A stretch of DNA of 41,644 nt, taken from NCBI GenBank assembly GCA_034002405.1, contig JAVFAS010000029.1, positions 1-41,644 on the forward strand, read 5' to 3'. The position numbers and the translations under genes were made by a program. Source of the DNA: SZUA-365 sp034002405. Lineage in GTDB: Bacteria > Bacteroidota > Ignavibacteria > SZUA-365. The stretch's first letter is position 1, and the number at the start of each line of letters is the position of its first letter. Below the pieces are notes generated by a model that worked only from the letters and a program-made list of their open reading frames with translations, was not told the DNA's origin and searched no databases. Shown piece by piece: positions 8,650 to 17,194 of the stretch.

Positions 8650-9689
8650 CTCTTTATCTCCTTCTCTGCCACGGCAAGCACGCGGACGCTGTCGGACAGT
8701 GCCGCGAGGTTCGTTACCGCGACCACATCACGGCCATTCCAGGGAAACGACGCTTCGACCCAACCGTCGTCCTCGATCCCGGGGGTGACTCGTTGGCGCA
8801 GGACACGGTCTCCCCGCACGAGGAACACCGCCGCATCGCCGTTCCGGTCGACGAGCGCACGGACCGGGACCGCGATCGCATCATTGCGCGCGCGGAGAAG
8901 GAAACGCACCGGCACCGATATTCCATGCCGAAGGGCGAGCGTCGCCCCGTCATCGGCGCGCAGCTTCACCGTGTAGGTGCGCGACGGAGACGCAGCGACC
9001 GCGTCAATTTCGACGACGCGTGCCGGCAGGCGGGTCCCGGCATCCACCACCAGTTCCGCGCGCATGCCGACGGCGATGCCGCGGCGCAGATCCTCTTCCA
9101 CCACGCCCACGTGCACCACCAGATCACCGCTGCCAAGGAGCAGCAGGGGTTGACCCGGCATGACGTTCTGTCCGGTTTCCGCGAAGCGCCGCAGCAGCAT
9201 CCCCGAGACCGGCGCGCGTTCCACGGTCTTGCCGAGCCGTGCCTCCGCTTCGCGCCAGGCGGTTTCGGCGTTCGCGCAGGCGCGACGTCCTGCTTCCACT
9301 TGATCCGCGGCGATGGCAGCACTCGCCAGCAGTCGTTCGTCGGCCTCGCTGCGGCGGCACCAGTAATCGCGTTCGGCACGGGCACGGTCCACCGCGGCCT
9401 CGATCTCCGGCGCACCGAGCCGGACGAGTGTCGCACCCTTCCGGACCGCGTCGCCTTCCTCGAACGGCATCGAGACGATGCTGCCTTGCAGCTGTGCATG
9501 CACCTGCAGTTCCGTCGCGGAGTGCACGGTGCCGAGATAATCGATTCGTTCGGACAGGTCGCGGCGCTCGGGCGATTGCGTCCGGACGGCAAGTGGCCGC
9601 GCGGTGTCATTCTCCTGCGTATCGGCGCAGGCCGGAACGATGAAGGCCACGGCCGCGGCGAGGATGAGGATGTGGCTTCGATGCGTCAT
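8646..9689 (-). CDS. RND efflux periplasmic adaptor (membrane fusion protein), predicted lipoprotein
   Basis: The protein is 347 aa from the Met at 9689. The open frame continues far upstream but only through antisense sequence of the tolC-like gene, so this start is preferred; AGGAG lies about 10 bases before it. The N-terminus is a lipoprotein signal (hydrophobic stretch ending IVPAC), so the mature adaptor is probably lipid-anchored in the inner membrane and lies in the periplasm. After that come a barrel-sandwich half (GTVHSATELQVHAQLQGSIV, EEGDAVRKGATLVRLG), an alpha-helical hairpin (about residues 90-150), the second barrel half (ERAPVSGMLLRRFAETGQNV) and beta-barrel/membrane-proximal domains. 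It links pump to outer-membrane channel. It overlaps both neighbours by ATGA, which argues for translational coupling. Confidence 0.93.
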   Translation of the reverse strand: MTHRSHILILAAAVAFIVPACADTQENDTARPLAVRTQSPERRDLSERIDYLGTVHSATELQVHAQLQGSIVSMPFEEGDAVRKGATLVRLGAPEIEAAVDRARAERDYWCRRSEADERLLASAAIAADQVEAGRRACANAETAWREAEARLGKTVERAPVSGMLLRRFAETGQNVMPGQPLLLLGSGDLVVHVGVVEEDLRRGIAVGMRAELVVDAGTRLPARVVEIDAVAASPSRTYTVKLRADDGATLALRHGISVPVRFLLRARNDAIAVPVRALVDRNGDAAVFLVRGDRVLRQRVTPGIEDDGWVEASFPWNGRDVVAVTNLAALSDSVRVLAVAEKEIKR

Positions 9690-11062
9690 GGCGTATGATC
9701 TCCTGTAATGGCAAGCGCGATTTCCGTGGTCAGACTTCCCGCGGCGCGATGGAAGTCGAGTTCCGCCTCGGCCGCCGCGACTGTGAGTGATGCCGCCTGC
9801 AGCGACAGCTGCAGGAGTTCCGTTTCCTGGGTCAGCAGTTCGCTCAGGGCCAGACGGCCGGCGCGATGCAATTCCTGTTGCGCGGTGACGAACCTTCCCT
9901 TCTCCCGTACCGCTTCCTCGGTCGCCCGGAGGCGTTCGGCAGCCATGCGTCTGGCGGCCGCCGATATTTCCAATTCCGTGCGTACGCGCAGCTCCATCGC
10001 GTGCGCCTGTTCCTCGGCGGCACGGCGCTGCGCCTGCGTTGCCGACACCGCCGCGATGCTTCGTCCGCCATCGAAAAGCGGCAGCGAGAGACGCACGCCA
10101 GCGGCCCACTCGCCCGCCGGGTCCCACGCAGTGCCCCCGGAGCGATAATTGTACATTGCGAACGCGGAGATATCCGGAAAGAATGCGCGTCCCGCCGCGG
10201 AGGCCTCGGCTTCCGCCTGTCGCAGCGCTGCTTGCGCGATCCGCCAGTCGACGTTCTCTCCGACGGTGGGTGTCGCGGCGTCGGGAACAGCGATCGCGCT
10301 CGGGTGCACTCCCGCGATGTCCGGATACACCGGTGTCTCGCTGCCGGTCAATTGCGCCAGACGCCACGCGAGTTCTTCCCTTCCCTGGACCACGTGCATG
10401 CTGTCCGCGCGCAACGCGTGCAGCTGCGCATCGAGAAGCGCGAATTGCGGCGCCGACATCCGTCCCTCCGATGCCAGCGCGGCGGCCTCGGTACGACGCA
10501 CGCGCAGATCCGCCAGTCGCGAGGTGATGAGCGTGCGTCGGTTCTCGATTTCCGCCGCGCCCAGATAGAGCAGCACGAGTTGCCGCAGCAGCTCCTGCCG
10601 CGCCGCTTCGCCGCGAAGCTGTTGCTGCGACGCGGCGGCACGCGCGGCATCGGTGCGGCGAAGCACCTTGCCACCGGAAAACAGCGGCAGGACCGCTTGC
10701 ACATTGCTTTCGAAAATGCGGTCGTCGAGCGGAGGGAAGACACCCGCCCGATGGATGGGAAACACGATGTTCGGTTCTTGATGCCAGGTATAGGATGCAC
10801 CGGCCGACAGCATCGGGAGATGTCCGCTGCGGGTTTCCCGCACGCGTGCCTCGGCCGCGTCGTGCTGCTCGAGAACCGCGCGGAGCGACGGATTCCCTTC
10901 CATGGCGATGCCGATCGCGTCGCGCAACGTCAGGGTTTGGCCTGCCACCGGGACGGCTGCCATCGTGCCGATGGCAACGGCAAGGAACAGCAGCAATCGG
11001 TCCGCTGTCCGGGCATGATCACGCCGTGCATGATCGCGGGATCTGATTCCATTGCAGCGCAT
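9686..11062 (-). CDS. TolC-family outer-membrane efflux channel protein
   Basis: The 458-aa protein has a signal peptide (LLLFLAVAIGTMAAVPVAG, cleavage near residue 40) and the two repeated outer-membrane-efflux-protein halves. These begin LTLRDAIGIAMEGNPSL and, in the second half, WRIAQAALRQAEAEASAAGRAFFPDISAFAMYNY. Long Ala/Glu/Arg coiled-coil helices follow each. It forms the trimeric exit duct of the tripartite pump. Start 11062 is supported by AGGAAGG nine bases upstream. Its stop overlaps the adaptor start (ATGA). A TetR-operator-like inverted repeat lies about 20 bases upstream of the start, so repression by the upstream TetR protein is likely. Confidence 0.93.
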   Translation of the reverse strand: MRCNGIRSRDHARRDHARTADRLLLFLAVAIGTMAAVPVAGQTLTLRDAIGIAMEGNPSLRAVLEQHDAAEARVRETRSGHLPMLSAGASYTWHQEPNIVFPIHRAGVFPPLDDRIFESNVQAVLPLFSGGKVLRRTDAARAAASQQQLRGEAARQELLRQLVLLYLGAAEIENRRTLITSRLADLRVRRTEAAALASEGRMSAPQFALLDAQLHALRADSMHVVQGREELAWRLAQLTGSETPVYPDIAGVHPSAIAVPDAATPTVGENVDWRIAQAALRQAEAEASAAGRAFFPDISAFAMYNYRSGGTAWDPAGEWAAGVRLSLPLFDGGRSIAAVSATQAQRRAAEEQAHAMELRVRTELEISAAARRMAAERLRATEEAVREKGRFVTAQQELHRAGRLALSELLTQETELLQLSLQAASLTVAAAEAELDFHRAAGSLTTEIALAITGDHTP

Positions 11063-11080
11063 GAGTACGTTCCTTCCTAT

Positions 11081-11100
11081 GTGAGTAAATGCATACTAAC
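11081..11100. promoter_or_regulatory. Predicted TetR operator upstream of the tolC-like gene
   Basis: GTGAGTA (11081-11087) and TACTAAC (11094-11100) form an inverted repeat with one mismatch and a 6-bp spacer. The same half site (TACTAAC/GTTAGTA) makes a perfect inverted repeat in front of tetR. The position is immediately upstream of the ribosome site of the tolC-like gene, where a bound repressor could block a promoter in the 68-bp gap. The difference in spacer length (6 versus 10 bp) is unexplained. Confidence 0.5.
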
Positions 11101-11130
11101 GTCCACGTCGAAAAAAAAATGGCGCGTCGC

Positions 11131-11715
11131 CTAGGCGGCGATCATGCGGCGCAATCCATGCCACGCATCGCGGCCCGAGCGGGCGAGATCGCCGGCGAAG
11201 CCTCCCATGCGCCACTGCGTCACCAGCATGCGCAGTGTGCCGATGATCATCGTGGTCAGGAGGCGGGCATGCACATCGGTCCGGATCTGCCGCGCCTTCT
11301 GTCCGCGCGAGACGAGATCCAGCATCGCGGCGGTATTCGTCGTCATGATACGCTGCACCGTCGCCGCGAGGGTGGAGTCATTGCGAAAGATCTCCTCGGA
11401 GAACACCACGTCCGCCATGGGGGGACGCTGGACAAAGCCACGGATATGCGCGAGAAATATCTCCCCGATCAGATCGATCGGCGCACCGTCCCGGGCGAGC
11501 ACCGTTCCGCGGACCGCGTCGGCCCGTCGCGCGAATTGCTCGAGCATCGCGACAAGAATATCGTTCTTCCCGCGGAAATGGCGGTACAGCGCCGCTTCCG
11601 TCAACCCGAGGCGCGCCGCCAGATTCTTGATCGTCAACTCCTGAATACTTCGCTCCGAAATCAACTGCATCGCCGCTTCCACGATTTCCTGCTGTCGTCC
11701 ACTGAGTTCCATCAT
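11131..11715 (-). CDS. TetR-family transcriptional regulator of the efflux operon
   Basis: The protein is 194 aa. Residues about 7-55 form the TetR helix-turn-helix: RQQEIVEAAMQLISERSI followed by TIKNLAARLGLTEAALYRHF. The rest is an all-helical ligand-binding and dimer domain. It lies just upstream of the tolC-adaptor-RND genes on the same strand, the usual place for a local efflux repressor. A perfect inverted repeat overlaps the -10 of its own predicted promoter, and a related one lies before the tolC-like gene. It therefore probably represses itself and the pump until an inducer binds; the inducer is unknown. Two adjacent Met codons (11715, 11712) are possible starts. The gene upstream encodes an acyl-CoA-ligase fusion, so an acyl-type inducer is conceivable, but nothing in the sequence shows it. 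Confidence 0.92.
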   Translation of the reverse strand: MMELSGRQQEIVEAAMQLISERSIQELTIKNLAARLGLTEAALYRHFRGKNDILVAMLEQFARRADAVRGTVLARDGAPIDLIGEIFLAHIRGFVQRPPMADVVFSEEIFRNDSTLAATVQRIMTTNTAAMLDLVSRGQKARQIRTDVHARLLTTMIIGTLRMLVTQWRMGGFAGDLARSGRDAWHGLRRMIAA

Positions 11716-11723
11716 TACATCCA

Positions 11724-11747
11724 GTTAGTAAACGTTCACATACTAAC
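11724..11747. promoter_or_regulatory. Predicted TetR autoregulatory operator
   Basis: GTTAGTA (11724-11730) and TACTAAC (11741-11747) are a perfect 7-bp inverted repeat around a 10-bp centre. A second, nested palindrome with an AACGTT core (11731-11736) is offset by two bases. It lies eight bases before the tetR start and overlaps the -10 element of the predicted promoter. That is where an autorepressing TetR dimer would bind. Confidence 0.6.
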
Positions 11748-11773
11748 CTACCACATCCCCACCCCATTGTCAA
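11745..11773 (-). promoter_or_regulatory. Predicted tetR promoter
   Basis: On the minus strand TTGACA (11773-11768) is followed, after exactly 17 bp, by TAGGTTAG (11750-11743), matching a TAnnTT-type -10. The -10 overlaps one arm of the predicted operator. This is among the best-formed promoters in the window. Confidence 0.55.
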
Positions 11774-11810
11774 CCCCCTGATCATCTTTCTATCCTTCCA
11801 TCAGCCATTC

Positions 11811-11849
11811 TTCCATCTTTTCATTTTTTCATCATTCCATCTTTTCATT
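11811..11849. repeat. Two 15-bp direct repeats in a pyrimidine-rich spacer
   Basis: TTCCATCTTTTCATT occurs at 11811-11825 and 11835-11849, inside a T/C-rich spacer (about 11780-11856) between the ligase-acyltransferase fusion gene and tetR. The tract has little GC compared with the rest of the window. It may act as a weak transcription stop or be slippage-generated sequence; no function is visible. Confidence 0.5.
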
Positions 11850-11856
11850 CCTCCCC

Positions 11857-14800
11857 TCACAGATCCCTCCGCAGATCGCCGTTATCCGCATCATCCACGA
11901 ACCCCATCCTCAAACAGAAACGACGAAGATAATACGGTGCGCGGAGCTGTCGGGCGCCGGCGTCGGTGGCACGGCGAATCAGCTCGTCGATCACGGCCGC
12001 GCCGAGTCCCTGACCGCGGACGGCGGGATCGACAATGAGCAGCTCGACCGAAAGCGAGCCATCGTCCTCGAACGCGTAGCCCGCGCCTCCTTCGATGCGA
12101 TGCCACTCATCGACCAGGACGAGATACAACATCCGTGCGCCGGTGACGACCGGGAATTGTTCGCGGAGGAACAGATCGTAGAGCTGTCCGATTTCGGTGG
12201 CGCCCACCGCATCGCGGAGGATAAAGGACTCACCGCTGCGGATTTCGATGCGTCGCTGCAGCACGCGCACGCCCGCGACGGCGAGCAACGTATGCCGTGA
12301 CACATCCGCCGAGGGAGAGACCAGACGCAGCACGGCATGGCGTTCGTCATCATCGCGCAATGAATCCAGCAAGCGGTTCATCGCCGGCAGGCGCGCGGGT
12401 GGCGTGGATGGCGCGCGATGCATGTCCGCGAGCAGCGCATCGAACGCCTCGGCGGTTTCCGCGCGGGTATCGGCGAACACCGTGCGGCGGTACAGCGCGT
12501 AGCGTCCCAGTTCCCCGAGACGGTCGATGTCGAAGAGCCGCGCGAGATCGCGGGCATAGCGCTCGCGCAGGGCAAGCGCGGGGGCGTCATGTCGTGCGTC
12601 CCATTCACGATAACACGCGACCGCGGAATCCAGCGCCAACGGGGGAAGCCATTCCGTCCGCATCGCCTCGAGCCAGCCGCGGGCGGCAGCGTACCATCCC
12701 GCATCCGTGATGGCATCATCCCCAAGCAGCGTCTCGATGAAGGCCATACCGTCATGGTCGCCCAGCGCCTCGCGCGCGGCCTCGCAGATCCACACCTCGT
12801 CGAACAGCGGACGCAGCCGCGGCATGTGCGCGGCGGTCATGTCGTGGAAATGATGGCGCAGGGCGCGCCACAGTGTGACGGGACCATCGCAGGCACGCCA
12901 CCCATCGATGCTTCGGATCATCGCGGTGCCGCGCACGCATTCGTCCGGAACGCTCACGTTCGCCGGATGCGCGGCGCCGGGAATGACCGATCCGCCGCTT
13001 TGTCGCCAGGCACTGATGAACGCCGCCATGCCGTGGACGACGAGGACGCGCAGACGCCGGGCCGTTTCCGCGGGATGTGCACGCAGGAGATCCAATCGCT
13101 GCATGTCGTCCCACACGGTCGCGCCACGCACGTACTGCATCGACACGGCGCCGGCCTCCGGCATGTAGCTGCCGAAGCGCGGAAGTACGCGCGGACCGGT
13201 GGCGGCACCGGAGAGAGCGATGAACACATGCATGCCGGCAAGCAGCTCGGGACTCGACCTCTCCGGCAGCAGCAGCAACTGCAACTGATACTGCCGGGCG
13301 TCCCGTGTCGCGATACTGACAAGGTAGCGCTGACCCGCGCCGAATTCCGGCAGCGCGGATATCCAGATTCCCCCGTCGGCGATGCGCGCGCAGGAGAAGG
13401 CAGGAATCTCATGCAGCATCAACAGGCTGAGCGGAAGAAACGGCGTCGTCGCGAACAGCAGGGCGATGCGCTCGCGGCGTGACGTCGGCACGCTCTCGTC
13501 ATACCGCAGCGCCGCGCGCAGACAGTCGACATCCGCGGGCGAGGCGAGCCAGCCGGCGTGGCGTGCGTGGTAGTGCTGCCGGAGCCGCTCAAACAATATA
13601 TCGGATCCGTATTTCCGTATCCCTCGTTCCGCTTCATGTCGCATCCAATGACAGAGTTCGGCACGGACCTCGAAGACATAGGCCGCGTCGCGCTCGGCCA
13701 GATTGACCAGCAGTGCGAGAATGCCGCGGACCACCGCGCGCCCCTGTTCGCCTTCGAAGACGCCGTCCTCGCGATACCGGCGCAACCGTGCGCGCAGCGC
13801 GGTCAGACGACCATGCCGCAGATCGCGTGCGGCGATCCCGCGGATGGAATCATCGGTCAGGAAGGGACGGCCCGAACGCACGAACTCCGCATACGCCTCA
13901 CGTTCCTCCGGGTGCGGATCGTACAGCAGCAGCGCCGCATACGCCGCGCAGCGCAATGCGTCGTCGTCATGCCAGGCCAGTGCCGCCAGACGCGCACGCA
14001 CGACACCGCCGACATGGCGCCCGCCGTGGTCGAGTTCCATCGCCGCATCATCGATGAGCGCGCGTGCCTGGGCGGGCATCCCGTGCAGCAGCGTGGAGAG
14101 CAGCTGATGCACGCGTCGCAGACGATGCGAAACACCACGCGTCGCCTCCGCATCCGCGCGCGGGGCATGCCGGTCGGGAGAAGGTGATTCCCGCGAACCC
14201 GAATCGATAGGTTCGGGACACCGGACGCGCATGCCCCCGGGCAGTGCGGCGTCCCATCCTTCGCGACATGGAAAGACGTCGGCAAGCGCGGGATTGCCCA
14301 CCCATCCCAGCGGCTGCCGGCAGAGAATCCCGAGATCAACCGCCGATCCCGGGCATTCGTATTCGAGATCGCCGATGATCCACGACATCCCCTGGTCGCG
14401 ACCGGCCGCGACGGACAGCAGTGCACCGGTGGCCCGGTTGTGGATCCCCGTGGTCGCGGCAACGAGGTCGTGCTCGGTCACCCCCAGCTCGCGCAGCAGC
14501 CAATGCGGGATGCGCACCGTGAGTCCGGCGATCGTGAACACGACATCGCGCGTCCGATACAGCGCATCGATGGTCTCCGCGAAATTTCGCGCCACGGTGG
14601 CGCGGTTGAAGGATCCCTTCGGCGTGCGTTCTCCCTTTTCCATGTCGAAGTCACGATCGAGCAGTGCGTACCGGACGACACGTTCGAACGGGGCCAGGAG
14701 CGCATTGCCGGCACGGATGATCTCCCGGATGGACGCGTCGCGTTCGTCGTCATCATGCGCCGCGGAAAACAACGCATGCGCCGTGTCCGGCACGATGAGC

Positions 14801-16482
14801 AGCACGTTGAACTCACGGCCATCGCCCGCGACGAACACCCGCCGGAAGCCGGGAATGTCGTGGAACAGTTTCTCGATGCCCGCGGGCGATACGGTTTGTC
14901 CCCGACTGTTCTTGTAAATATCCTTCAGCCGGTCGACGATTTCGTATTGTCCCGACGCACGCCGTGCAAAGACGTCGCCGGTGGCGAACCACGGGTGCTC
15001 CTCGGCGCGCGCCGATGGCACCGCCCGCGGCAGCCGGGGTTGCTCCTGCGCCTCCGCTCCCGGCACCACCGCTCCCGGCAACTCCGCGTCCGGCAACTCC
15101 GCGTCCGCGCCGTCGTGCGTGTCGAGCGGCATGGCGACGTAGGGACCGCGAACCTGCAATTCGTGTTGCGCCGAACGCCGGACCTCGACCAGCGGCAGTG
15201 GCACGCCGACGGCGCCTGCTTCGTACCCGCCGGGCGGGGTCATGAGAATGCCACCCGTGGCCTCGGTCATCCCAAAGCCGCTGCAGAGCTCCACGCCGAG
15301 CGAGTGGAAGAATTGAAATATCTTCGGATCGAGATATCCGGCGGCGGAAAGGCCCCAGCGCAATCGCGGACCGCATACGGTACGGAACGCCGCACGGGCG
15401 GACGCGCCCTGGAGTCCGGCCATGCGCGCCTTGGCTTCGTCGGCGAGCTGTGTCCATCGCAGCGGCACGCCGATGAGTCCCGTTGGCTGCACCGCGCGGA
15501 TACCCGCCAGCAGCGACTCCCGCGACCCGTCCTGCGCGAACACATAGCGGCCGCGCCAGAACAGCATGCCCTGTAATTCCAGAAAGCGGCCGAAGGTATG
15601 GAACAGCGGGAGGTAGGCGAGCAGCGTCTCGTCGCGTCCCACCGCGGGCAGCGCGGCCGCGCGGGCGAACCGCTTCGAAAGCATCGCGTGCTGGGAGAAA
15701 CACACCCCTTTCGGCCGGCCGGTCGAGCCGGAGGTGAACATGACCGTCGCCGTGGCGAAAGGATCGACCTCCCGCGCGGGGAGCGGTTCGTGCCCGTATT
15801 CCGCGACAAGGTCATCGAGATACAGGACCCCGTTCTCCGATTCCCCGCTTTCGCGGTCCGTCACCACGATGCGTGGCGCGGCGTTCCCCGACGCGGCGGC
15901 ATTGATGACGGCCTGCAGGCGTTCCGGGGAATCGGTGATCACGATGGTGATACCGAGCCGCCCGATCATCCAGGCGAGATCCTCGGTGTCGGTATGCACG
16001 CTCACCGGCGCGACCAGGATGTCGTGACAGAGGCAGGCGAGATCACACAGCGCGGTTTCCATCGCGTTCGCCGCGAAAATCAGCACCCGCGGCGATGGCG
16101 CCGCTGCGCGCAATGCCGCCGCGATACGACGCACGCGGTGCCGGGTTTCGGCATACGTCAGCCGCCGGCCCTCCGCGAGCGATTCGAGATACACCTCGTC
16201 GCCGCATTCCTCCGCCCGGTCGTCGAGCAGATCGCCAAGCGTGTAGCGCAGTTCCGCGAGCAGCACGGCGGCGTCTTCCGCCCAGGCGCGCCGGGCCTCC
16301 TCGTCCAACGCTTCCAGCACCGCGGGTCGCGCGCTCCAGCGAAGAAAGCGTCGCCATTCGTCCGCCTCCCGCGCCGCGAAACCCTCCGTGCGCAGCGCGG
16401 TGTGGGCGGCGGCAACCGCCGCGCGCGCACGTTCGGAATCATTCTCGGTGTCAGAACCTCGTCTTGCGTCCATCATGTTCAT
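11857..16482 (-). CDS. Giant fusion: AMP-forming acyl-CoA ligase + uncharacterised middle + GNAT acyltransferase (about 1541 aa)
   Basis: Residues about 90-640 are an AMP-binding (ANL) acyl-CoA ligase: FTSGSTGRPKGV (about 249), GFGMTEATGG (about 402), TGDVF (about 501), DRLKDIYKNSRGQTVSP (about 517) and the catalytic-type Lys in TPKGSFNR (about 622). A Pro/Glu/Ala-rich insert with repeated AELP lies at about 460-490. Residues about 1412-1541 are a GNAT N-acyltransferase with the acyl-CoA loop VDPAVRGQGLGAAVIDEL (about 1484). The 750 residues between are not recognised. About 800-950 is helical and HEAT-like. About 1047-1200 faintly resembles an aminoglycoside-phosphotransferase-type kinase (MQYVRGATVWDDM, then IPGAAHPANVSVP), but a key Asp is missing. 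The start is 16482 or 16476, with GGAG 4 or 10 bases upstream. The simplest idea is that the ligase makes an acyl-CoA that the GNAT domain transfers to an amine. Gene lies directly upstream of tetR on the same strand. Confidence 0.8.
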   Translation of the reverse strand: MNMMDARRGSDTENDSERARAAVAAAHTALRTEGFAAREADEWRRFLRWSARPAVLEALDEEARRAWAEDAAVLLAELRYTLGDLLDDRAEECGDEVYLESLAEGRRLTYAETRHRVRRIAAALRAAAPSPRVLIFAANAMETALCDLACLCHDILVAPVSVHTDTEDLAWMIGRLGITIVITDSPERLQAVINAAASGNAAPRIVVTDRESGESENGVLYLDDLVAEYGHEPLPAREVDPFATATVMFTSGSTGRPKGVCFSQHAMLSKRFARAAALPAVGRDETLLAYLPLFHTFGRFLELQGMLFWRGRYVFAQDGSRESLLAGIRAVQPTGLIGVPLRWTQLADEAKARMAGLQGASARAAFRTVCGPRLRWGLSAAGYLDPKIFQFFHSLGVELCSGFGMTEATGGILMTPPGGYEAGAVGVPLPLVEVRRSAQHELQVRGPYVAMPLDTHDGADAELPDAELPGAVVPGAEAQEQPRLPRAVPSARAEEHPWFATGDVFARRASGQYEIVDRLKDIYKNSRGQTVSPAGIEKLFHDIPGFRRVFVAGDGREFNVLLIVPDTAHALFSAAHDDDERDASIREIIRAGNALLAPFERVVRYALLDRDFDMEKGERTPKGSFNRATVARNFAETIDALYRTRDVVFTIAGLTVRIPHWLLRELGVTEHDLVAATTGIHNRATGALLSVAAGRDQGMSWIIGDLEYECPGSAVDLGILCRQPLGWVGNPALADVFPCREGWDAALPGGMRVRCPEPIDSGSRESPSPDRHAPRADAEATRGVSHRLRRVHQLLSTLLHGMPAQARALIDDAAMELDHGGRHVGGVVRARLAALAWHDDDALRCAAYAALLLYDPHPEEREAYAEFVRSGRPFLTDDSIRGIAARDLRHGRLTALRARLRRYREDGVFEGEQGRAVVRGILALLVNLAERDAAYVFEVRAELCHWMRHEAERGIRKYGSDILFERLRQHYHARHAGWLASPADVDCLRAALRYDESVPTSRRERIALLFATTPFLPLSLLMLHEIPAFSCARIADGGIWISALPEFGAGQRYLVSIATRDARQYQLQLLLLPERSSPELLAGMHVFIALSGAATGPRVLPRFGSYMPEAGAVSMQYVRGATVWDDMQRLDLLRAHPAETARRLRVLVVHGMAAFISAWRQSGGSVIPGAAHPANVSVPDECVRGTAMIRSIDGWRACDGPVTLWRALRHHFHDMTAAHMPRLRPLFDEVWICEAAREALGDHDGMAFIETLLGDDAITDAGWYAAARGWLEAMRTEWLPPLALDSAVACYREWDARHDAPALALRERYARDLARLFDIDRLGELGRYALYRRTVFADTRAETAEAFDALLADMHRAPSTPPARLPAMNRLLDSLRDDDERHAVLRLVSPSADVSRHTLLAVAGVRVLQRRIEIRSGESFILRDAVGATEIGQLYDLFLREQFPVVTGARMLYLVLVDEWHRIEGGAGYAFEDDGSLSVELLIVDPAVRGQGLGAAVIDELIRRATDAGARQLRAPYYLRRFCLRMGFVDDADNGDLRRDL

Positions 16483-16660
16483 CCCGCTCCATTTCACGAC
16501 ACACCGGCTGGTGACCGCGGCGCATCCCGGTGCAGGGGACCGCACGGCCGGTCACGCAATTCCATCTCGCAATCTACAAGATTGCACGACAATGGCCCTG
16601 CGTTTCATGCTCTAATGCGAACGCTCCCTGAAACCAAACGCCACCCACTGTATTGATGAA
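16483..16660. promoter_or_regulatory. Upstream region of the fusion gene with a short inverted repeat
   Basis: This gene-free stretch precedes the ligase-GNAT fusion. GCAATCT (16569-16575) and AGATTGC (16579-16585) form a perfect 7-bp inverted repeat with a 3-bp centre, about 90 bases upstream of the start, and could be an operator. No convincing -35/-10 pair with proper spacing was found. Confidence 0.3.
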
Positions 16661-16796
16661 ATGAACGCACTCGCGGGGTTGCATGAACGCACCCCCCTGC
16701 CGATATCCATGAACGCACCTGCCGATATCCATGAACGCACCTGCCGATATCCATGAACGCACCTGCCGATATCCATGAACGCACCTGCCGATATCC
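16661..16796. repeat. 22-bp tandem repeat array
   Basis: Four identical 22-bp units beginning ATGAACGCACCTGCC and ending GATATCC run from 16709 to 16796. They are preceded by two variant units at 16661 (22 bp, different 3' half) and 16683 (26 bp, with extra C residues). The next unit merges at 16797 into ATGAACTCACCCCCC, the left end of the adjacent palindromic element, so the array may derive from that element. The core ATGAACGCAC recurs in the 41-bp array at the right end of the window. No spacers are present, so this is not CRISPR. Confidence 0.9.
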
Positions 16797-16797
16797 A

Positions 16798-16983
16798 TGA
16801 ACTCACCCCCCTGCCCCCCTCTCTTGACAGAGAGGGGGGAGATCGCCGGGGATTGACGCAACCATGTGCTATAAACGTCGTCACCTCGCGACTTGCCGAT
16901 GTTGACGCTGTGTTCCAAGACTCATTTCATTCTCTCCCCCCCCCTCTCTGTCAAGAGAGGGGGGGCCGGGGGGGGTGAGTTCA
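16798..16983. repeat. G/C-rich palindromic (MITE/REP-like) element
   Basis: The left arm (16798-16839) starts TGAACTCACCCCCC and contains CCCCTCTCTTGACAGAGAGG. The right arm (16936-16983) is its near-perfect reverse complement, ending GGGGTGAGTTCA. Each arm is also a hairpin by itself (CCCCTCTCT/AGAGAGGGG around TGAC or GTCA). About 95 bp of unrelated sequence lies between. Non-coding long-inverted-repeat elements with similar C-rich ends are, from memory, dispersed in several bacterial phyla. It directly abuts the IS element. Confidence 0.7.
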
Positions 16984-17194
16984 TGGTCTGCCGGGCGGGT
17001 GTGGAATGACCCACGAATAATGGAGAGGAGAATAACCCCGGAAATTTTCTTCAAGCGATGATTACCGGGTTCCGCGATCGCGCGTGCTCGTGTCGCCGGA
17101 TGGCACCGCGCGCTGCCGTGAGCTCTCTGTGGGGCTCCAGTGCGCGCGCGACCGCCTGCGGCGCCACGATGCCCAGCGCTCACGCTTGTTCCGT

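Noticed and set aside
9690..10367. Upstream extension of the adaptor gene to 10367
   Set aside because: The extra 226 residues are antisense-like frame inside the tolC-like gene; the lipoprotein signal and ribosome site mark the start at 9689.
16661..16918. Open frames reading through the 22-bp repeats (HGYRQVRSWIS-type repeats)
   Set aside because: They arise only because the repeat lacks stops in that frame; no start signal or partner gene, and the flanks are non-coding repeats.
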